A stretch of 64,000 nt of DNA from Pontibacillus yanchengensis Y32. GTDB lineage: Bacteria > Bacillota > Bacilli > Bacillales > BH030062. A program made the translations under genes and the position numbers. A model generated the notes under the pieces. It was given only the letters and a program-made list of their open reading frames with translations, was not told where the DNA came from and searched no databases. Positions 42,751 to 51,527 of this stretch are shown in pieces (positions within the stretch are counted from its first letter, which is position 1; each line of letters begins with the position of its first letter). Location of the stretch: positions 157,997 through 221,996 of the forward strand of contig NZ_AVBF01000001.1 of the NCBI RefSeq assembly GCF_000770635.1, read 5' to 3'.

Positions 42751-45700
42751 ATGAAACGAAGCAAAACGGGTTTTTTGGCAAGTGTACTTGTGTTTATTTT
42801 ACTTGTAAGTCAAGCTATGGCGGGTGTTCAATCACAAACCGTTCACGCAGCGAATCATTCTAAGGCAGATGACTCGGTTAAAGATCTAGTCATTTATCAA
42901 AATCTTCCTCAAGTGGACACAAACATAAGTGGAGATTCCTATCAGTTAAAAGTCTTGAACGTATATGAAGATGGACATTTTAAGTGGACAGAGGATTTAA
43001 AATGGGCGTCTACGAATAAAAATGTCGCTACAGTTAATCAAAACGGAAAAGTAACGTTTAAAGGAAAGCCAGGTCGTACGTTTATTGTAGTAAGCGATGG
43101 CAATGGTAATTGGGATCGTATAACGTTACATGGTAAGCCGGACAAGGGTTCCGATGGCGTTGCTTATAAAGTTGTAGATCAAAAATGGAATAAATACAAC
43201 GTAGTCGATCAGGCCGTTAAGAACATGAGTTTAGAAGAAAAAGTCGGTCAGATGATGATGCCGGATTTCCGTAAATTTGACGGAGAGAATGTAACCAAAA
43301 TGCTCCCAGAAATCGAGCAAATGGTGAAGGATTATCATCTTGGCGGTGTCATTTTGTTCCGTGAAAACGTCGTAACGACAGAACAAACGACAAAGCTTGT
43401 AGCAGACTATCAACAAGCGTCTGAACGTTTTGGTCTGTTGACGACGATTGACCAGGAAGGCGGAATCGTAACTCGTCTTCAATCCGGAACAGATTTCCCT
43501 GGTAATATGGCACTTGGTGCAACTCGCTCAGAAGACATTACATACAATGTCGGCCAGGCGATCGGCGAGGAGCTTTCCTCTCTAGGTATTAACATGAACT
43601 TAGCTCCAGTTATGGACGTAAACAACAATCCGGACAACCCAGTTATTGGCGTTCGTTCCTTTGGTGAAGATCCAGAGCTTGTTGCTGAGCTAGGAACATC
43701 TTACATCCAAGGTGTTCAAAGTACAGGTGTTGCCGCAACTGCGAAGCACTTCCCAGGACATGGCGATACGGCAACGGATTCTCACATTGGATTGCCAGAA
43801 GTTCCATATGGAATCGATCGTCTTGAAGACGTAGAACTGTATCCTTTCCAAGAAGCGATGGACGCTGGTGTCGATGCGATCATGACAGCTCACGTAACCT
43901 TCCCGAAAATTGATGATAGCACAGCTACTTCTAAGAAAACCGGCGAAGAGGTTAACGTACCAGCCACCCTTTCGAAAAAGGTACTAACTGGTCTTATGCG
44001 TGAAAAGATGGGGTATGAAGGCGTAATTTACACAGATGCCTTAAACATGAACGCCATCACAGATCACTTCGGTTCTGTTGATGCAGCCATACGCGCTGTA
44101 AAAGCTGGTACAGACATCGTGCTTATGCCAGTAGGTATTGAAAAAGTATTCAATGGCCTAGTGGATGCGGTTGAAAAAGGTGAGATTAAAGAAAAATCCA
44201 TCAATGCATCCGTTGAGCGTATTTTAGAACTGAAGATTGAAAAAGGCATTATCAAAAGTGAACAACCAGAGTCTGTTGAAAAGAAAGTAGAAAATGCGAA
44301 ACAAGTAGTTGGCTCTGAAGCACACAAAGCGGTGGAACAAAAAGCAGCAGAAAAATCCATTACGCTAGTGAAGAACGAAGATGTACTACCTGTTACCGAT
44401 GCTGACGCTAACGTAGTAGTTGTCGGAAAATCATTTGTAGGTGACTTAGGTTCAGCCGTAAAAGCTGAACATGGTAACACAGATGTGATCGAACTTGGTG
44501 ATGACTATGCACTATCCGATGACCAGCTTCAACAAGTAAAAGAAGCCGATTATGTAGTCGTTGGAACATACACATACAACGTTTCTACTCGTTCTGAGGA
44601 CAGTGCCCAAATGCAAATGGTAGACAAAGTGATGGAAGAGGCAGATGGATCAGTTATTGGCGTAGGTATCCGAAATCCTTATGACATCATGGCTTACCCT
44701 GATGTGGACACGTTCATCGCGCAATATGGCTTCCGCGATGCAAGCTTTGAAGCAACAGCTAAAGTACTAGTCGGCGAAAATGCACCAACAGGCGAACTTC
44801 CTGTAACCATTCCAAACACGGATGGAGAAGGTGCGATGTACGATTATGGTCATGGTCTAACCTTTGATCCTGTTGAAGGTGGAGATGATGAAGGCGACGA
44901 TGAAGGTGAAGATGAGGAAGAAAACGAGCAGAATTTCAAGCTAGGCGTTGAGCAACTTTTAAATGAAAAGAAAGAGTTGATTGAAGGGAAAAAGGTAGGT
45001 CTTATCACAAATCCAACAGGTGTTGATCAGGACATGAACAGCATCGTGGATCTACTTCATAACGATGAAGACGTTAACCTAACTGCCCTTTACGGCCCAG
45101 AGCACGGCGTTCGTGGAAGTGCTCAAGCTGGCGAATATGTTGAATTTTACGAAGATGAACAGACAGGCTTACCAGTTTATAGCCTATACGGCGAAACGCG
45201 TAAACCAAGTCCAGAAATGCTCGAAGATGTAGAAGTGCTGTTGTTTGATATTCAAGATGTAGGAACCCGTTTCTACACATACATCTACACGATGGCACTT
45301 GCAATGGAAGCTTCAGCAGAGAACGACATTGAATTCGTTGTCCTAGATCGCCCGAATCCTCTAAGTGGTGAAAAAGTGGCTGGTCCAGTTCTTGATGAAG
45401 ACTACAAGTCCTTCGTCGGAAAATATCCAATCCCACTACGCCACGGCATGACAGTTGGGGAATTGGCGAAGATGTTCAACAAAGAATTCGACATCGGTGC
45501 TGACTTAACCGTTGTGGAAATGGAAAATTGGAACCGCGAAGATTACTATGAAGATACAGGTTTAGAATTCGTAATGCCATCTCCAAACATGCCAACAACA
45601 GACACGGCGTTGGTATATCCAGGAGCGGCACTGATCGAAGGAACAAACGTATCAGAAGGACGCGGCACAACAAAACCATTTGAACTAATCGGAGCACCGT

Positions 45701-46089
45701 ATATCAACAGTAAAGAACTAGCAGACAAAATGGGAAGCTACGACCTACCAGGCGTCGACTTCCGCGCTGCATCCTTTACCCCATCCTTTTCCAAGCACAG
45801 CGGCGAACTCGTGCACGGAGTGGAGTTACACGTAACCAACAAAGAAGAATACAACGCTGTCGAAACAGGCCTGACACTCGTGAAAACCATTCACGACCTA
45901 TACCCTGAAGACTTCGCATTCCGCGAAGAAAACAGCAACGGCGTCTCCTTCTTTGATTATTTGATTGGAAATGGCTGGGTGAGAGAAGCCATCGAAAACG
46001 GCAAGTCCGTAGATGAAATGCAAGAGAAGTGGCAAGACGGACTAGATGAGTTTATGGATCTGCGAGAAGATTACTTGCTATATCAATAA
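42751..46089 (+). CDS. nagZ-namZ: Secreted NagZ-NamZ fusion (GH3 plus GH171)
   Basis: A 1112-residue exported protein. Signal peptide (about 1-34), an Ig-like BIG2-type domain (about 45-130), a GH3 N-acetylglucosaminidase barrel (about 150-480) and its C-terminal domain (about 490-700). The Asp-His dyad is in KHFPGHGDTATDSH (D343, H345), and D429 in YTDALNM is the expected nucleophile. After an acidic linker (about 707-730) comes a full DUF1343/NamZ domain (about 735-1110) with GPEHGVRG, FDIQDVGTRFYTY, DRPNPL and SEGRGTT. In B. subtilis NagZ and NamZ are separate proteins that successively trim GlcNAc and MurNAc from glycan ends. Here both activities would act on one chain outside the cell. 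Confidence 0.93.
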   Translation: MKRSKTGFLASVLVFILLVSQAMAGVQSQTVHAANHSKADDSVKDLVIYQNLPQVDTNISGDSYQLKVLNVYEDGHFKWTEDLKWASTNKNVATVNQNGKVTFKGKPGRTFIVVSDGNGNWDRITLHGKPDKGSDGVAYKVVDQKWNKYNVVDQAVKNMSLEEKVGQMMMPDFRKFDGENVTKMLPEIEQMVKDYHLGGVILFRENVVTTEQTTKLVADYQQASERFGLLTTIDQEGGIVTRLQSGTDFPGNMALGATRSEDITYNVGQAIGEELSSLGINMNLAPVMDVNNNPDNPVIGVRSFGEDPELVAELGTSYIQGVQSTGVAATAKHFPGHGDTATDSHIGLPEVPYGIDRLEDVELYPFQEAMDAGVDAIMTAHVTFPKIDDSTATSKKTGEEVNVPATLSKKVLTGLMREKMGYEGVIYTDALNMNAITDHFGSVDAAIRAVKAGTDIVLMPVGIEKVFNGLVDAVEKGEIKEKSINASVERILELKIEKGIIKSEQPESVEKKVENAKQVVGSEAHKAVEQKAAEKSITLVKNEDVLPVTDADANVVVVGKSFVGDLGSAVKAEHGNTDVIELGDDYALSDDQLQQVKEADYVVVGTYTYNVSTRSEDSAQMQMVDKVMEEADGSVIGVGIRNPYDIMAYPDVDTFIAQYGFRDASFEATAKVLVGENAPTGELPVTIPNTDGEGAMYDYGHGLTFDPVEGGDDEGDDEGEDEEENEQNFKLGVEQLLNEKKELIEGKKVGLITNPTGVDQDMNSIVDLLHNDEDVNLTALYGPEHGVRGSAQAGEYVEFYEDEQTGLPVYSLYGETRKPSPEMLEDVEVLLFDIQDVGTRFYTYIYTMALAMEASAENDIEFVVLDRPNPLSGEKVAGPVLDEDYKSFVGKYPIPLRHGMTVGELAKMFNKEFDIGADLTVVEMENWNREDYYEDTGLEFVMPSPNMPTTDTALVYPGAALIEGTNVSEGRGTTKPFELIGAPYINSKELADKMGSYDLPGVDFRAASFTPSFSKHSGELVHGVELHVTNKEEYNAVETGLTLVKTIHDLYPEDFAFREENSNGVSFFDYLIGNGWVREAIENGKSVDEMQEKWQDGLDEFMDLREDYLLYQ

Positions 46090-46094
46090 TAGGG

Positions 46095-46127
46095 AAAGAG
46101 CTCCGGCTTCGGCCGGAGCTCTTTTTT
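46095..46127 (+). terminator. Terminator after nagZ-namZ
   Basis: AAAGAGCTCCGGC with its complement GCCGGAGCTC around a TTCG loop, followed by TTTTTT, 6 bp after the stop codon. Confidence 0.95.
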
Positions 46128-46216
46128 AGTGGGACGGGGGGACAGGTACCTTGTCTCGCTCGGGGGCGCGGTCTGGATGGGATGGGGGGACAGGTACCTC
46201 GTCCCAAAACCCCGTA

Positions 46217-46327
46217 TGCTCGGAAATTTCAATAAATGATCGGAAAATCAAAATTTTGCTCCGAAATTCGAAATTATGATCGCAAACTGAAAATTTTGCT
46301 CCGAAACTGAAAAATTTGCTCGCAAAC
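46217..46327. repeat. 20-bp-period array, GAGC family, copy 3
   Basis: GCTC or GATC cores at 46219, 46239 (GATC), 46259, 46279 (GATC), 46299 and 46319, exactly 20 bp apart and in the opposite orientation to copies 1 and 2. Units read TTTTGCTCCGAAATTC. Confidence 0.85.
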
Positions 46328-46503
46328 GCCGCCCCAGCAAGTCACCGCCCACGCACAGCACACCCGCTCAACACCAGTGGGACGAAGGGACAGGTCCCTC
46401 GTCCCAATCCCGCCCGCACCCACCCAAATGGGATGAGGGACCTGTCCCCCCATCCCACCCCAAAAAAATCATAAAACAAAATTACAAAAAAGGTATCATT
46501 TTC

Positions 46504-46518
46504 TGAAACATTGTTTTA
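46504..46518. promoter_or_regulatory. Candidate MurR operator upstream of murQ (operon A)
   Basis: TGAAACATTGTTTTA is a 15-bp imperfect palindrome (one mismatch) overlapping a TATACT -10-like element. The same site with one base change precedes murR at 55697-55711. Position and duplication suggest control of both operons by the RpiR-type regulator. Confidence 0.5.
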
Positions 46519-46631
46519 TACTCTTAATTAATAAGAATTATCTGAAAAATAAACGCACATTTAAATAGTTGGTGATACACATAGAAATCATTCCAATAAG
46601 GCTCCATCCCAAATTAACAGGTAATTAATAT

Positions 46632-46645
46632 TGAAAGGGCTTACA
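46632..46645 (+). promoter_or_regulatory. Candidate cre site before murQ (operon A)
   Basis: TGAAAGGGCTTACA matches the cre consensus at 13 of 14 positions and lies downstream of the predicted promoter, 37 bp before the start codon, where CcpA could block elongation. Confidence 0.5.
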
Positions 46646-46682
46646 AAACGAGTCCTTCTTTTAAAAGGAGGTGAACCATCCA

Positions 46683-47606
46683 TTGTCCAGTAATCACTCA
46701 ATCCTTAATACAGAAATGCGTAATGAGAAATCGAATCAGCTTCACCAATTTTCAACGATGGAGATTATTCGGTTAATGAACGAGGAGGACAAAACAGTTC
46801 CGGAAAACATAAGTCTAGTCCTTCCCGAAATTCGACAAGTTATCGATGTTGCCGTGGAAACATTGCAAAAGGGAGGGAGGTTATTTTACTTCGGGGCTGG
46901 GACAAGTGGTCGATTAGGGGTGTTAGATGCATCGGAATGCCCGCCCACATTCGGAGTACCTCATGATTTAGTGAATGGAAAGATTGCAGGCGGCGATCGG
47001 GCTCTCAGGTTTCCGATAGAAAATGCTGAGGATAGCAAAGAAATTGGAGCGAATGATGTAAATCAATCTGTTTCCAACAAAGACATGGTCATAGGCATTG
47101 CGTCAAGTGGAAGAACTCCTTATGTGTTAGGTGCTATAGAAGCTTCCAATAAACTACATATTCCTACTGCCTCCATTAGTTGTAATACGAACACACCACT
47201 TTCGAAACTAGTAGATTATCCTATTGAAGTGTTAGTTGGACCGGAGATTGTCACAGGTTCAACTAGGTTAAAAGCAGGGACGTCACAAAAAATGATTCTG
47301 AACATGATTTCAACTGCTGTAATGATAAAGCTAGGAAAAGTATATAAGAATCTAATGGTGAATGTTCAAGCATCTAACGAAAAGCTTAGGAGACGTGCCA
47401 TTTCCATGATTCAGGAGCTAACCGATGTCACAGAGAAGGAAGCAGCTATCTTTAATAAAGAAGCGAATGGAGACGTTAGAGTAGCTTGCTTAATGATTTT
47501 GTTAGATGTGGATGCCGAAAAAGCTTTTCATCTTTTAGAACAGAATAACCAACATTTTTCAGATACGCTCCATCAGCACAGCCCCAATATAAGTAACACT
47601 AATTAA
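46683..47606 (+). CDS. murQ: N-acetylmuramic acid 6-phosphate etherase (operon A)
   Basis: About 307 residues. MurQ cleaves the lactyl ether of MurNAc-6-phosphate to give GlcNAc-6-phosphate and D-lactate. The SIS domain shows GAGTSGRLGVLDASECPPT, IASSGRTPYVLGA and LMVNVQASNEKLRRRA. TTG at 46683 is chosen because AAGGAGG overlaps the GTG at 46671 and lies 11 nt before the TTG. A second murQ is at 61718-62641. First gene of the peptide-type operon, just before anmK, whose product it consumes. Confidence 0.92.
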   Translation: MSSNHSILNTEMRNEKSNQLHQFSTMEIIRLMNEEDKTVPENISLVLPEIRQVIDVAVETLQKGGRLFYFGAGTSGRLGVLDASECPPTFGVPHDLVNGKIAGGDRALRFPIENAEDSKEIGANDVNQSVSNKDMVIGIASSGRTPYVLGAIEASNKLHIPTASISCNTNTPLSKLVDYPIEVLVGPEIVTGSTRLKAGTSQKMILNMISTAVMIKLGKVYKNLMVNVQASNEKLRRRAISMIQELTDVTEKEAAIFNKEANGDVRVACLMILLDVDAEKAFHLLEQNNQHFSDTLHQHSPNISNTN

Positions 47607-47646
47607 AGAGAGGAGGGAAACTATTTTACATTTACTTACCGAAGTT

Positions 47647-48819
47647 TTGGATAAGAAAAAACGATTAGCTATCGGTCTGATGTCAGGTACCTCATTGGAT
47701 GGAATCGATGCAGCACTTGTGGAAATTGAAGGAGCAGGTCGAACAACGAAGGTTTCTCTCAAAGCATTTGAAAGTATTTCTTACAGCCAGGAAGAAAGGC
47801 AGGTATTATTAGCCTTATGTGATCGAAATCAATCCACTGTCGATAAGATTTGTCGGTATAACGTTGAACTAGGGAAAAAATTTGCTGAAGCTGCTCATGC
47901 TGTAGCTGAAATGGCAGACCTCACATTAGAAGATATCGATTTTATTAGTTCTCATGGACAAACCATCTACCATATGCCGGACCATGCAGCTACGCTTCAA
48001 ATCGGAGAGTTATCCGTTATTGCGGAACAAACAGGATGTTTAACGGTTGGGGATTATCGACCTTCAGATATGGCTGTTGGAGGTCAGGGAGCACCGCTAG
48101 TCCCATTTGTAGATGACCTTCTTTTTCGCGATGAAGCAAAAGGAAGGATCCTCGTGAACATAGGTGGGATTAGTAATCTATCCGTTTTAGAAGCAACCGG
48201 TTCAGAAAAAGGTGTACTCGCTTTAGATACAGGACCAGGCAATGTATTAATCGATGCAGTCGTACAGATTGGTTCACAAGGCGAGTCTACATTCGATGAA
48301 AATGGCAGTATTGCAGCCTCTGGTCGGGTTGACGAGGAGTGGTTGCAAGACATTGTTGATCAGGATGATTATTTAAAAATGGACCTACCGAAAACAACTG
48401 GTAGAGAGCTTTACACATGGGAGATGGCTGAACGTCTTTATGAAGAAGGCCGACAAAAAGGGTTAGCCTATGAAGATATAGTCGCTACCATTACTGCCTA
48501 CACCGTTCAAGCGATTTCCTATCACATCAAAAAGGTGGTAGATCCTCACTATGATACACAGGAAGTGATTGTTGCGGGTGGTGGTGTGCATAATAAAACG
48601 ATTTTGACTGGGCTGGAGAACAATCTCGGTCAATCCGTTAGAACTTTAGATGAGCTTCATTTTTCTAGTGATGCAAAAGAAGCGATAACATTCGCCATCT
48701 TAGGAAATGAGTATTTGCACGGGCATCCGAATCATTTGCCTTCTGCAACAGGCGCCGCTAAAGAGGTGTCTATGGGTAAGCTTGTCTTACCATCTGCCTT
48801 AACAGAAGGAGAACAATAG
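47647..48819 (+). CDS. anmK: Anhydro-N-acetylmuramic acid kinase
   Basis: About 390 residues. The N-terminal IGLMSGTSLDGIDAALVEIE is the AnmK nucleotide-binding signature, with NIGGISNLSV and DTGPGNVLIDA further on. AnmK opens and phosphorylates 1,6-anhydro-MurNAc to MurNAc-6-phosphate, the substrate of MurQ encoded upstream. The TTG at 47647 has no ribosome site; AGGAGGG is at 47611-47617, 5 nt before an in-frame ATT at 47623, so the true start may be ATT. Confidence 0.9.
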   Translation: MDKKKRLAIGLMSGTSLDGIDAALVEIEGAGRTTKVSLKAFESISYSQEERQVLLALCDRNQSTVDKICRYNVELGKKFAEAAHAVAEMADLTLEDIDFISSHGQTIYHMPDHAATLQIGELSVIAEQTGCLTVGDYRPSDMAVGGQGAPLVPFVDDLLFRDEAKGRILVNIGGISNLSVLEATGSEKGVLALDTGPGNVLIDAVVQIGSQGESTFDENGSIAASGRVDEEWLQDIVDQDDYLKMDLPKTTGRELYTWEMAERLYEEGRQKGLAYEDIVATITAYTVQAISYHIKKVVDPHYDTQEVIVAGGGVHNKTILTGLENNLGQSVRTLDELHFSSDAKEAITFAILGNEYLHGHPNHLPSATGAAKEVSMGKLVLPSALTEGEQ

Positions 48820-48821
48820 AT

Positions 48822-49904
48822 ATGCTGAATAAGAGAGACATAGATGAGGTGATGGAAGAGGGACTCACTACTGAACTATTCCCTGGCGCTGTTTGTCATA
48901 TCTCAAAAGGTGGCGAGACCATTTATCACGAGGCGTTTGGCACAGCATGTCACTCAACTCGGACAAGTGTACAAACCGATACGCTTTTTGATATAGCATC
49001 ATTAACAAAGATAGTAACGACGACCCTCATTTTAAAACTAGCTTCAGAAAAGAAGCTAAATATAGATGATTGGATCGTATCAGCGTTACCAACCTTACAC
49101 TCATACAGCAATCTAACCAATAGACTATCAAACGTAACGATACGGGATGTACTGATTCATCAATCCGGATTACCAGCATGGTTTCCTTTCTATAGTCGCT
49201 CCGATTCCAGCTTATTTGAAGTATTAGAAGATATCGCTTCCCAAACGGAGCCTGTCGATGGAATGGTGTATAGCGATTTGAATTTCATGCTCTTAGGAGA
49301 GATTATTCAATACCATACAAAAAAGACCCTAGACCATGCTGTAGAAACGGAAATGGCAGCACCATTACATTTAGAAACATTAACCTACCATCCACTTCAT
49401 GTTGCATCCCTTTCTAACATTGCTGCAACAGAACAGGGTAACAGAACCGAACAAGGAATGTGTGAGAAACGAAATATCACCTTTACTGGATGGCGACCTA
49501 ACAGTAGCTGGATTCATGGTGAAGTGAATGATGGAAATAGTTTTTACTTTTTTCAAGGTATTTCAGGACATGCAGGTTTGTTTTCAACGGCGAAGGATTT
49601 AGATGTAATTGGCCAACTTTACTTAAGAAAAGGGGGACCTCTTTTATCAAATGAGCTTGTTCAAGAAGCAAGCACAGACCAAGGAAATGGGAGAGGATTA
49701 GGGTGGCAATTTGATCCCATGTTCCCGAGAGGTTTTGGACATACAGGTTTTACAGGGACGTCGCTTTGGGTTTGCCCAGAAGAAGATTTGGTATGCGTGG
49801 TGTTGACCAATCGTCTTCACCAGGAAAAGGCAGCGTCGATTAATGGATTTCGAAAGCAGCTTCATGAACGGATAGTAAATCAACTGAAGGAGATGAAAGC
49901 ATGA
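48822..49904 (+). CDS. Serine beta-lactamase family protein, AmiE/YbbE-like (1)
   Basis: A 360-residue class C beta-lactamase/penicillin-binding fold. Motifs are SLTK (active-site serine), YSDLN and GHTGFTGTSLW. B. subtilis AmiE (YbbE) of the mur-nag operon is an N-acetylmuramyl-L-alanine amidase of this fold. Unlike that exported enzyme there is no signal peptide here, so it is probably cytoplasmic and would remove peptides from imported MurNAc-peptides. It starts 2 bp after anmK and overlaps the binding-protein gene by 4 bp. Confidence 0.82.
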   Translation: MLNKRDIDEVMEEGLTTELFPGAVCHISKGGETIYHEAFGTACHSTRTSVQTDTLFDIASLTKIVTTTLILKLASEKKLNIDDWIVSALPTLHSYSNLTNRLSNVTIRDVLIHQSGLPAWFPFYSRSDSSLFEVLEDIASQTEPVDGMVYSDLNFMLLGEIIQYHTKKTLDHAVETEMAAPLHLETLTYHPLHVASLSNIAATEQGNRTEQGMCEKRNITFTGWRPNSSWIHGEVNDGNSFYFFQGISGHAGLFSTAKDLDVIGQLYLRKGGPLLSNELVQEASTDQGNGRGLGWQFDPMFPRGFGHTGFTGTSLWVCPEEDLVCVVLTNRLHQEKAASINGFRKQLHERIVNQLKEMKA

Positions 49905-51469
49905 CCAAAAAAATAAAGATATTTTCGCTTTTGTTGCTTGTAGTAATGGTGATGGCAGCATGTTCCGACAATAATGCTTCCGGTGATTCGGACGCAGATT
50001 CAGGTTCAGATTCCGGCGGAGATAGTAAGGCCGCTAATCAATTATTGAAAATAGGAAATGACCAAGAACCAGCAGGACTTGATCCGCATAAAGTACCAGC
50101 GCATTCCTCTATTCGAATTTATGAAAAAGTATATGATAGCTTACTAACATTTGATGAGAATATGGAATTACAACCTGAGCTTGCAAAAGAATGGGAGCAG
50201 CCAGATGATACAACGTATATTTTCACACTGAGAGAAGGCGTAACGTTCCATAACGGCGATAAGATGACAGCCGAAGATGTGAAATATAGTTATGAGCGTA
50301 TTTTAGATGAAGAAACAGCATCCATAGCTAAGTCTTATTTTGACAAAGTTGAGTCTATCGAAGTGATGAGTCCAACGAAAATTAAATTCAATTTAAGCGA
50401 GACGTATGCGCCATTCTTATCCTATGTAGCTAGCACGAATGCTGCAATTGTTTCGGAAAAAGTAGTAGAAGAAAACGGCGATCTAATGCAGGTTGCAGTT
50501 GGGACAGGACCATTTAAATTTGAAGAGTGGAAACCGGATAACTATGTAGAGCTTTCGAAAAACGAAGATTACTATAAAGAAGGACAGCCTAAGCTAGACG
50601 GCATTCGATACATTACCATGAAGGATGAGTCAGCTCGCCTAGCAGCCATTCGAACTGGTGAAGTGCACCTGACAACCTTATCCTCACAGTCCATTCCATT
50701 AGCTGAGAAAAATGACAAATTAGATGTGAAAGGCTACCAATCTACTGAGTATAGTTATGTAGGTTTCAATGTGGATAAAGAACCATTTGATAATAAGAAG
50801 GTTCGCCAAGCCATTAGTCTAGCTGTGAATCGTCAAGAAGTAAAAGACATTGTATGGAAGGGCGACGCGATTCTTTCCGGACCGATTCCTGAATCTATGG
50901 GTAAATGGGCTATTGATGTAAGTGAAGAAGAACTGTATCAGCACGATATCGAGAAAGCGAAGCAATTGTTAGTGGAAGCGGGCTACGAAGACGGGTTTGA
51001 AACTACTATTTCTACAGCATCAACCTATCCAGATATGATTGATACCGCGCAGCTATTACAGCAACAGTTCGAAAAAATTGGTATCAAAGCAGACATCAAG
51101 CAGCTTGAGTGGGGTCAATATATTGATACATGGAAGTCTGGAGATCATGAAATGCTAGTAGGTCGAAACAGCTCTGGATCTGATCCTGACCGTTCCATTT
51201 CCTTCTTCTTCTCTACAGATGGATCAGCAAACGTTTGGGGATTCTCTAATGACAAAATTGATTCTTTATCTGAAAAAGGTAGAACCACAACAGATAAGGA
51301 AAAACGACGTGAAATCTATAATGAAGCACAGAAGAAATTAATTGAAACGTCTCCTAATCTGTTCTTAGTTTCTCCGAAGAAGTTCTTTATCGTTCGTAAC
51401 AATGTTGAAAATTACACACCTTCAGCAAATGAACCAGAGAACTTTAATGAAACGATTATTAAACAATAA
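49901..51469 (+). CDS. Oligopeptide-type ABC binding lipoprotein (operon A)
   Basis: A 522-residue family 5 solute-binding protein. The lipoprotein signal ends at VMAAC and is followed by a Ser/Asp/Gly-rich linker. Family motifs HNGDKMTAEDVKYSYERIL and VGTGPFKFEEW are present. ATGA overlap with the preceding gene. In this operon the ligand is likely a MurNAc-peptide or anhydro-muropeptide rather than a plain peptide (inference from neighbours). Confidence 0.9.
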   Translation: MTKKIKIFSLLLLVVMVMAACSDNNASGDSDADSGSDSGGDSKAANQLLKIGNDQEPAGLDPHKVPAHSSIRIYEKVYDSLLTFDENMELQPELAKEWEQPDDTTYIFTLREGVTFHNGDKMTAEDVKYSYERILDEETASIAKSYFDKVESIEVMSPTKIKFNLSETYAPFLSYVASTNAAIVSEKVVEENGDLMQVAVGTGPFKFEEWKPDNYVELSKNEDYYKEGQPKLDGIRYITMKDESARLAAIRTGEVHLTTLSSQSIPLAEKNDKLDVKGYQSTEYSYVGFNVDKEPFDNKKVRQAISLAVNRQEVKDIVWKGDAILSGPIPESMGKWAIDVSEEELYQHDIEKAKQLLVEAGYEDGFETTISTASTYPDMIDTAQLLQQQFEKIGIKADIKQLEWGQYIDTWKSGDHEMLVGRNSSGSDPDRSISFFFSTDGSANVWGFSNDKIDSLSEKGRTTTDKEKRREIYNEAQKKLIETSPNLFLVSPKKFFIVRNNVENYTPSANEPENFNETIIKQ

Positions 51470-51527
51470 TTTAACAGGGAGGGGGTTCGCATCGAATCCC
51501 CCTTCTTCATTAAAGGTGTGAATAACT

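Larger units (their letters stand above)
46129..46558. repeat. ~430-bp direct repeat block, copy A
   Basis: Composite block: family B palindromes (46129-46206), a 20-bp-period array (46217-46327), a GC-rich linker, more family B (46378-46460), then an AT-rich promoter segment ending TTATCTGAAAA. Nearly the same sequence in the same order and orientation occurs at 55318-55741. It lies just upstream of the first murQ. Confidence 0.92.
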
